Shown in pieces: positions 59,057 to 64,000 of a DNA stretch of 64,000 nt. The position numbers and the translations under genes are program-made. Where the stretch lies: the NCBI RefSeq assembly GCF_001652265.1, contig NZ_LWBS01000272.1, positions 1-64,000 of the forward strand. The letters run 5' to 3'. Each line of letters starts with the position of its first letter. The first letter of the stretch is position 1. This stretch comes from Rhizobium leguminosarum (GTDB lineage: Bacteria > Pseudomonadota > Alphaproteobacteria > Rhizobiales > Rhizobiaceae). A model generated the notes under the pieces. The model was given only the letters and a program-made list of their open reading frames with translations, was not told where the DNA came from and did not search any database.

Positions 59057-59848
59057 ATGGGTTACATGTTTAACTATCTAGGGCCGTGGCGACGACACAT
59101 ACCGATACTGGCCGGCAACCTTAACAGACGCGCTCGGCTGACGTTTGCCGAAGGCGAATTCGCTGCGGTCTACGCGATGAGCGATGTTCACGGATGTTAT
59201 AACGAGCTCATCGAGGTGCATCGCCGCATCGTCGAGGATGCCGCGCGCATCCCGGGGCCGAAACTCATCGTCATGCTCGGCGACTATGTCGATCGCGGGC
59301 CTGATTCGAGTGCGGTGCTGGAGTTCCTGAGCAAGACCCCGCCGCCGGGATTTCAGCGCTTCGTCCTGTGCGGCAATCACGACGCGGAACTGGTCAAGCT
59401 CTACCGCAAGCCGGCGCGCATTCTCGAATGGCTCGGCTTTGCCGGAACGGAGACACTGCACTCATACGGTATCGACATCGAGCATCTGCTGCAGTCGGCA
59501 GCTGGAAGCGAAACAATTGCCCGCGTCATCCGCAACATGATACCCGAGCGGCATATCGAATTCCTGGAATCGCTGCCGATCATGCTGCGGATAGGAAGGG
59601 TTGTCTTTGTTCATGCGGGCATCAAGCCGGGCATCGACCTCAAAAAGCAGAAAGACAGCGACCTCATGTGGATCCGTCAGCCCTTCCTGGATGAAGGCCC
59701 GCAGCTTCCTGTCCTCGTGATCCACGGGCATACGCCGGCGCTAATCCCGACATTCGGGCCGCAACGCATCGGTATCGACACTGCGGTTTCGGCGACGGGC
59801 CGGCTGACGGTGCTGACGATAAAGGGGACGCGGGTCGGCATCCTTTAA
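59057..59848 (+). CDS. Metallophosphoesterase (PPP-family Ser/Thr phosphatase-like)
   Basis: A 263-residue phosphatase. All metal motifs are visible in order: SDVHGCY, GDYVDRGPDS, CGNHDAEL, VFVHAGIKPG and VIHGHTPAL. This matches bacterial PPP-type phosphatases (PrpA/diadenosine-tetraphosphatase-like). Substrate (phosphoprotein or Ap4A) cannot be told. The first 30 residues precede the fold, so a later start is conceivable. Confidence 0.88.
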   Translation: MGYMFNYLGPWRRHIPILAGNLNRRARLTFAEGEFAAVYAMSDVHGCYNELIEVHRRIVEDAARIPGPKLIVMLGDYVDRGPDSSAVLEFLSKTPPPGFQRFVLCGNHDAELVKLYRKPARILEWLGFAGTETLHSYGIDIEHLLQSAAGSETIARVIRNMIPERHIEFLESLPIMLRIGRVVFVHAGIKPGIDLKKQKDSDLMWIRQPFLDEGPQLPVLVIHGHTPALIPTFGPQRIGIDTAVSATGRLTVLTIKGTRVGIL

Positions 59849-59865
59849 ATCGGCGAACATGGGGA

Positions 59866-59905
59866 CGTCCGAAAACCGCTGCACGCTTTTGCGCGACATG
59901 CTTTA
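59866..59905. repeat. Partial intergenic repeat (half element)
   Basis: GTCCGAAAACCGCTGCACGC..TTGCGCGACATGCTTT matches the second half of the two-hairpin elements at 124-226 and 35536-35642. It touches the T-tract of the adjacent terminator. Confidence 0.6.
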
Positions 59906-59938
59906 AAACCAAACGCCGCGGGATATGCTCCGCGGCGT
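59903..59938 (-). terminator. Terminator of the UDP-glucose dehydrogenase gene
   Basis: Stem ACGCCGCGG / CCGCGGCGT with an 8-nt loop, followed on the minus strand by TTTGGTTTTAAAG. Confidence 0.85.
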
Positions 59939-59967
59939 CAGGACGATCAGATGTTCAGGAGGCTATC

Positions 59968-61296
59968 TCAGGCTCCGGTCACGTCCTGATAAAGGTTGGT
60001 GCCGATGCCGGTATAGGTAAAGCCGTGTTTGCGGACCTCGTCGCTGCGGTAGATATTGCGCAGATCGACCAGGATCGGAGTGCGCATCGACTGCTTCAGG
60101 CGATTGAAATCGAGCGCGCGGAACTGGTTCCATTCGGTGACGATGACAATCGCATCCGCACCAGCGGCCGCCTCGTAGGGTCCGCTCGCATATTCGATGT
60201 TCTCGATCACCTTGCGGGCGTTTTCCATACCCTCGGGATCGTAGCCGACCACTTGCGCGCCGTTGTCCTGCAGGGTCTGGATGACCGCGATCGCCGGGCT
60301 GTCGCGCATGTCGTCGGTGTTCGGTTTGAAGGTCAGGCCGAGGATCGCGATCTTCTTGCCGCGAATGTCTCCGCCGACGGCCGAAATCACCTTACGTCCC
60401 ATCGCCCGCTTGCGGTTGTCGTTGATCGAGATCGTCGTCTCGATGAGACGCATCGGCGCATCATAATCCTGTGCCGTCTTGGCAAGGGCAAGCGTATCCT
60501 TGGGGAAGCACGAACCGCCGTAACCAGGCCCGGCATGCAGGAACTTGGATCCGATACGGCCATCGAGACCGATGCCGCGCGAAACATCCTGGACGTTTGC
60601 GTCTACCCGTTCGCAGAGATCGGCGATCTCGTTGATGAAGGTGATCTTCATCGCGAGAAATGCATTGGCCGCATATTTGATCAGTTCCGAGGTGCGGCGA
60701 GTGGTGAAGACCAGGGGTGCCTGGTTGAGGTAAAGCGGGCGATAGACCTCGGTCATGGTTTCGCGTGCCCGGTCGTCGTTCAGCCCGACGACGATACGGT
60801 CAGGACGCTTGAAATCCTCGATGGCGGCGCCTTCGCGCAGGAATTCCGGATTGGAAACGACGGCGACATCTGCCGCGGGATTAGTTTCGCGCATGATCCG
60901 CTCGACCTCGTCACCCGTGCCGACCGGCACCGTCGACTTGGTGACGATAACGGTGAAGCCTTCCACATAGGTGGCGATCTCGCGTGCAGCGGCGTAGACA
61001 TAGGAGAGATCCGCGTGGCCGTCGCCGCGTCGGGACGGTGTGCCGACAGCGATGAACACGACGTCGGCGCTGCGGACACTTTCGCCGACATCGGTCGAAA
61101 AGGACAGCCGGCCGGTGCTGGCATTTTCGGCGACCAGTTGCTCGAGACCCGGCTCGTAGATCGGAATGCGGCCTTCGCGAAGGGCTTCGATCTTACTCAG
61201 ATCCTTGTCGACGCAGATGACGTCGTGGCCGAAATCCGCAAAGCAAACGCCTGAAACGAGGCCGACATAGCCTGATCCAATCATCGTGATGCGCAT
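59968..61296 (-). CDS. rkpK: UDP-glucose 6-dehydrogenase
   Basis: A 442-residue enzyme oxidising UDP-glucose to UDP-glucuronate for acidic polysaccharides and LPS core. The NAD motif is MRITMIGSGYVGLVSGVCFADFGHDV. The catalytic Cys is in GPGYGGSCFPKDTLAL (about residue 270), and NEIADLCERVDANVQDV supplies structural contacts. Family-normal length. Its product is the substrate of the 4-epimerase at 49-50 kb. A 13-bp-stem hairpin lies in its leader. Confidence 0.94.
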   Translation of the reverse strand: MRITMIGSGYVGLVSGVCFADFGHDVICVDKDLSKIEALREGRIPIYEPGLEQLVAENASTGRLSFSTDVGESVRSADVVFIAVGTPSRRGDGHADLSYVYAAAREIATYVEGFTVIVTKSTVPVGTGDEVERIMRETNPAADVAVVSNPEFLREGAAIEDFKRPDRIVVGLNDDRARETMTEVYRPLYLNQAPLVFTTRRTSELIKYAANAFLAMKITFINEIADLCERVDANVQDVSRGIGLDGRIGSKFLHAGPGYGGSCFPKDTLALAKTAQDYDAPMRLIETTISINDNRKRAMGRKVISAVGGDIRGKKIAILGLTFKPNTDDMRDSPAIAVIQTLQDNGAQVVGYDPEGMENARKVIENIEYASGPYEAAAGADAIVIVTEWNQFRALDFNRLKQSMRTPILVDLRNIYRSDEVRKHGFTYTGIGTNLYQDVTGA

Positions 61297-61320
61297 ATTT
61301 CCCTCAAATCATTAGAGTAG

Positions 61321-61349
61321 AACGTCATGCTGCGTCGCAGCATGACGTT
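61321..61349 (-). other. Perfect hairpin in the leader of the UDP-glucose dehydrogenase gene
   Basis: AACGTCATGCTGC pairs perfectly with GCAGCATGACGTT around a 3-nt loop, 25 bp before the start codon. If transcribed, it would form a very stable structure near the ribosome site. It has no T-tract. The rest of 61297-61565 shows no gene. Confidence 0.6.
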
Positions 61350-61565
61350 CGTCATAGTTAATCTGGACGAAAAGACAATACCGAAGATCGCCTGAAACCC
61401 ACATCGAAAATCGAACTCCGGGCACCGCAGCTTGCCGCGCGCTGCCCCCTCGATAGCCAAAACATAGGTTTTTGTGGGCGATATGACAAGTCGAGCGGCT
61501 CGTCAGAGCAGACTCGACTTCAATCCGGAAACAGGATCAATCAGACTATGTCGCTGCCTCGGTTG

Positions 61566-62165
61566 TTATAGCCGGTACCAGACGTAGGGGTCTGTTCCCG
61601 ATTGAATCTTGTCCCAGCGAAGATCGGTATCCTGCCAATTCTTGATGCTGCTTTTCCTGTTGTCGAGCACGAGGTCGCCCTTGTCGGTTCTGACGACGAG
61701 GACCGCATGTCCTTCACCGGAGGGTGTATATGCCGTTGCGATCCGCAAAGCGCGCGACGACCAGCCGATCGCAATCAGCCGACTGCGCTTGGTCAATGCG
61801 AAATCTTCGCAGTCGCCGCTGCGAACATTCACCTTCCAGACATCGCCATTCAGTTCGTTGCGGGAGTCGTTCCGGCCGACCATCGTGCGATTGACGGCGG
61901 TATTGACGTCCTTCAGTTGCAGCATTTGCTTGTCCGTCAGCGCAACAACCGCCAAACCATTGTTGTCGCGGCATTCTGTCGGGTTCTGGGCGCAGAAGAG
62001 CACCTGGGCGAAAGGCGGAATGATCGTGCCTTTTTCAGAGATATAACTGACCGCCGAGCTTCGCGTCAGACCGCGGGCAAAACCTGCGGGACCGGCGGCA
62101 AATGCCGAGCACGCATTGCCTGCTGTAAGGGCCAGTGCCAGAAGTGTAACGAATGTTTTCTTCAT
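61566..62165 (-). CDS. Bacterial transglutaminase-like cysteine peptidase (BTLCP)
   Basis: A 199-residue exported protein with signal peptide (MKKTFVTLLALALTAGNACSAFA). The triad is visible as Cys in RSGDCEDFALTKRSRL, His in GEGHAVLVV and Asp in LVLDNRKSSI. Family members are periplasmic proteases, often next to LapD-like biofilm systems. None is evident here; the neighbours are polysaccharide genes. Confidence 0.88.
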   Translation of the reverse strand: MKKTFVTLLALALTAGNACSAFAAGPAGFARGLTRSSAVSYISEKGTIIPPFAQVLFCAQNPTECRDNNGLAVVALTDKQMLQLKDVNTAVNRTMVGRNDSRNELNGDVWKVNVRSGDCEDFALTKRSRLIAIGWSSRALRIATAYTPSGEGHAVLVVRTDKGDLVLDNRKSSIKNWQDTDLRWDKIQSGTDPYVWYRL

Positions 62166-62473
62166 CTCTTAAATCCCCGTCAGGACAACCGATTAAGATC
62201 AGGCTTGCCTTTTTTCTCGGTCAATGGCATGGCGATCTGATGATCTGCCAAGTATTGGGCACAGAATATCTGTCCCGTTTCTGCTGCTTGGAATGAGCAT
62301 AGCCGGGCCTTGTCTCGATTGGCTTAAACCTTTCGCGACAATTTTAAACGATGTGGAATTCTGTTACACTTTAGCACGCAAGTGCTTGATGTTCAACTTA
62401 TGTTAGTACGAGTAAATTAATCTCTTTGGTTGCAGTGGCTTTGGTCGCCGCCTACTGTGGTAAACGAATTCAC
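62166..62473. other. Divergent promoter region, no gene seen
   Basis: 308 bases between the transglutaminase-like gene (minus) and the O-antigen-ligase-like gene (plus). It is A/T-rich toward the right. I see no conserved operator or terminator. Confidence 0.5.
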
Positions 62474-63898
62474 ATGTTCTCCAACCTCATCAATAAGCGG
62501 GTCTTGCGAGAGGTTTTGCTTTTTGCCTTCATCGGCCTCGTTATATTGACGCTCATACCGTTCGGGAGCGTTACACCCTTTCCTTTCACCTTCGCCGCGA
62601 TCGGGATGTTTGCCCTCGCCATCATTTCGGGACTGCTGTTCGGAGAGCCGAGACAAAGCAGATGGGTTTTCAGTATCGCTTTGCTTCTACTCGTCGTCCT
62701 GGCGGGCTGGGCGTTCATCCAAACCATCGAATTGCCCGCCAATTGGTTGGCGAATCCCGCCTGGAATGCTGCGCGTGACCTTGCAGGTGCCCAGTATGCG
62801 GCGATCTCGGTCGAACCGGCCGACACGCTCGCGTCGATCCTCTGGGTCGCGCTGCCTTTCGTCACGTTCCTGACCGGGCTTCTCTTATGCGATACCGATC
62901 AGCGCGCGCGGAAAGTGCTCGCCGGGCTCGGGCTTACGGCGGGCATCATCGCTGTTTTCGGCTTGCTGCAGTTTTTGCTGTTTCCCAACATCCTGATCGT
63001 CGTCGAGAAACACGCCTACCTCGACAGCCTGACCGCGGTCTTCGTCAACCGCAATACCGCCGCGACCTTCCTCGGGCTTGGAACGCTGTTGATGCTGACC
63101 CTGGTCAGGGAAATTGCTCGTGCCTATTCGAACTATCCGCCCGGCGAACCGGGCCGAAACGCTCTTCTCTTGAGATCCTGGATCTATATGCTGCTCTTAT
63201 GCGCATGCTTCACCGCGTTGATGCTGAGCCGCTCGCGCGCCGGGATATTTGCGACCTTTGTTGCCGCTCTCATCTATTTTCCCTGGCTTGTCATCAATTG
63301 GAACGGCTCGAGGCGTCATCTGAGACCGGCGCCAAGATGGCATTCGATGCTGAAGCTCCTCTCGGCGATTGCATTCGTGGTCGTGCTGCTGACGGTGTTT
63401 GCGGGCCAGGCGATTTTGCGCGCGCAAGAGCGGCGACTTGAGGATGATGATCGGTTTTGCATTCTGCCGGGCATATGGCGTGCCATTTCGGATCATTGGT
63501 TGACGGGAACGGGGCTCGGAACCTTCCGGACCGTGTTTTCCGCCTACCGCGATCCGGCTTGCGGAATTTTCGGGGTCTTCGACCGTGCGCATAATTTCTA
63601 TCTCGAAGGATTTCTGGGCCTCGGAATATTGTTTCCGATTGCGACGGTCCTTGCCTTTTTCGTCCTTGCCAGAGTGTTCCGGCGCGGGTTCGCCCAAAGA
63701 CGGCGTCTCAGGCACTATGTTCTTCTTGGTCTGGCGGCGACGGTTTTGGTCGCCCTTCATGCGGCGGTCGATTTTTCGCTGCAGATACCGGGTTTTGCGG
63801 TGTTTTACTCCGCCTTCCTCAGTGCGGTTGTCGCGATAAGCCTCGGGCGCAGCAACGGAGAGGCGGACATGGCATATGAGCGGCCGTTAACCACGTAA
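62474..63898 (+). CDS. O-antigen ligase / polymerase family membrane protein
   Basis: A 474-residue inner-membrane protein with about 11-12 membrane segments and a large periplasmic loop (about 285-370). The Wzy_C/WaaL-type signature is present: SRSRAGIFATFVAALIYF (about 255-272), then WLTGTGLGTFRTVFSAYRD and AHNFYLEGFLGLGIL. Such proteins ligate or polymerise surface polysaccharide repeat units. The ATG at 62474 is chosen, though no strong ribosome site is seen. No polysaccharide cluster is complete here. Confidence 0.85.
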   Translation: MFSNLINKRVLREVLLFAFIGLVILTLIPFGSVTPFPFTFAAIGMFALAIISGLLFGEPRQSRWVFSIALLLLVVLAGWAFIQTIELPANWLANPAWNAARDLAGAQYAAISVEPADTLASILWVALPFVTFLTGLLLCDTDQRARKVLAGLGLTAGIIAVFGLLQFLLFPNILIVVEKHAYLDSLTAVFVNRNTAATFLGLGTLLMLTLVREIARAYSNYPPGEPGRNALLLRSWIYMLLLCACFTALMLSRSRAGIFATFVAALIYFPWLVINWNGSRRHLRPAPRWHSMLKLLSAIAFVVVLLTVFAGQAILRAQERRLEDDDRFCILPGIWRAISDHWLTGTGLGTFRTVFSAYRDPACGIFGVFDRAHNFYLEGFLGLGILFPIATVLAFFVLARVFRRGFAQRRRLRHYVLLGLAATVLVALHAAVDFSLQIPGFAVFYSAFLSAVVAISLGRSNGEADMAYERPLTT

Positions 63899-64000
63899 AG
63901 TTTAAATGGATGGATTTTAATAAGATTTTCGGAGAAGAGCGATTTAAAGTCCATTGTGCAGGTGCGAACGGTTGACTCTGAAACCCAAGAAATTTTATAG

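Overview
The window is chromosomal DNA of a rhizobial alphaproteobacterium, most likely of the Rhizobium etli / R. leguminosarum group. The evidence is the high GC content, the hmuPSTUV-tonB heme-uptake locus, a PhyR-NepR-EcfG general stress response locus, a bacteriophytochrome with heme oxygenase, and several families of intergenic palindromic repeats of the kind found in Rhizobium. I found no tRNA, rRNA, CRISPR array or intact mobile element. The only mobile-element trace is the 3' end of an IS5-type transposase at the left edge.

Layout. 1-5 kb: IS end, then an RND efflux pump (adaptor plus permease). 5.3-14.3 kb: reductive pyrimidine catabolism, with an ABC uptake system, a cupin, dihydropyrimidinase, an unknown protein, an N-carbamoyl-beta-alanine-type amidohydrolase and a divergent RutR-like regulator. 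14.3-17.4 kb: bphP-bphO photoreceptor operon. 17.5-21.1 kb: LysR regulator and divergent alcohol dehydrogenase, a rhodanese, and a GlxA-type AraC regulator. 21.2-23.9 kb: preA and preT, the dihydropyrimidine dehydrogenase that starts the pathway encoded at 5-14 kb. RutR-like inverted repeats lie before both preT and the hydrolase operon, so the two clusters probably form one regulon.

24-28.5 kb: general stress response. A predicted small RNA, an HWE histidine kinase, phyR, nepR, ecfG and a YqjD/YqjE-like membrane pair are present. Most of these units carry a GGAAC-N16/17-CGTT element, the EcfG promoter signature. 28.5-36 kb: heme and iron. hmuPSTUV runs on the minus strand. A secreted protein and tonB run on the plus strand, followed by a Cys-rich DUF2325 protein, a small partner and an IsdG/HmuQ-type heme monooxygenase. 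TGA-N9-TCA (RirA/IRO-like) elements precede hmuP and the DUF2325 gene.

36-48.2 kb: DUF423 protein and truncated hemoglobin, a TetR-SMR efflux pair, a ThuA-oxidoreductase pair, a CadC/TolB/TPR regulator, and a TetR-HlyD-ABC exporter operon of the CecR-YbhGFSR type. 48.2-64 kb: a second predicted minus-strand small RNA, small secreted proteins, and scattered surface-polysaccharide genes (UDP-glucuronate epimerase, ManC, phosphomannomutase, UDP-glucose dehydrogenase, O-antigen-ligase-like protein). This part also holds uracil-DNA glycosylase, an mhqO-mhqD-like pair, a KTSC protein, a decayed outer-membrane efflux gene, a phosphoesterase and a transglutaminase-like peptidase.

The strongest leads for something new are the EcfG-promoted C-rich small RNA at about 24144-24266, the iron-box-controlled DUF2325 operon, the unknown gene inside the pyrimidine operon, and the minus-strand RNA at about 48404-48515. 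All homology calls come from reading the sequences; no database search was run.
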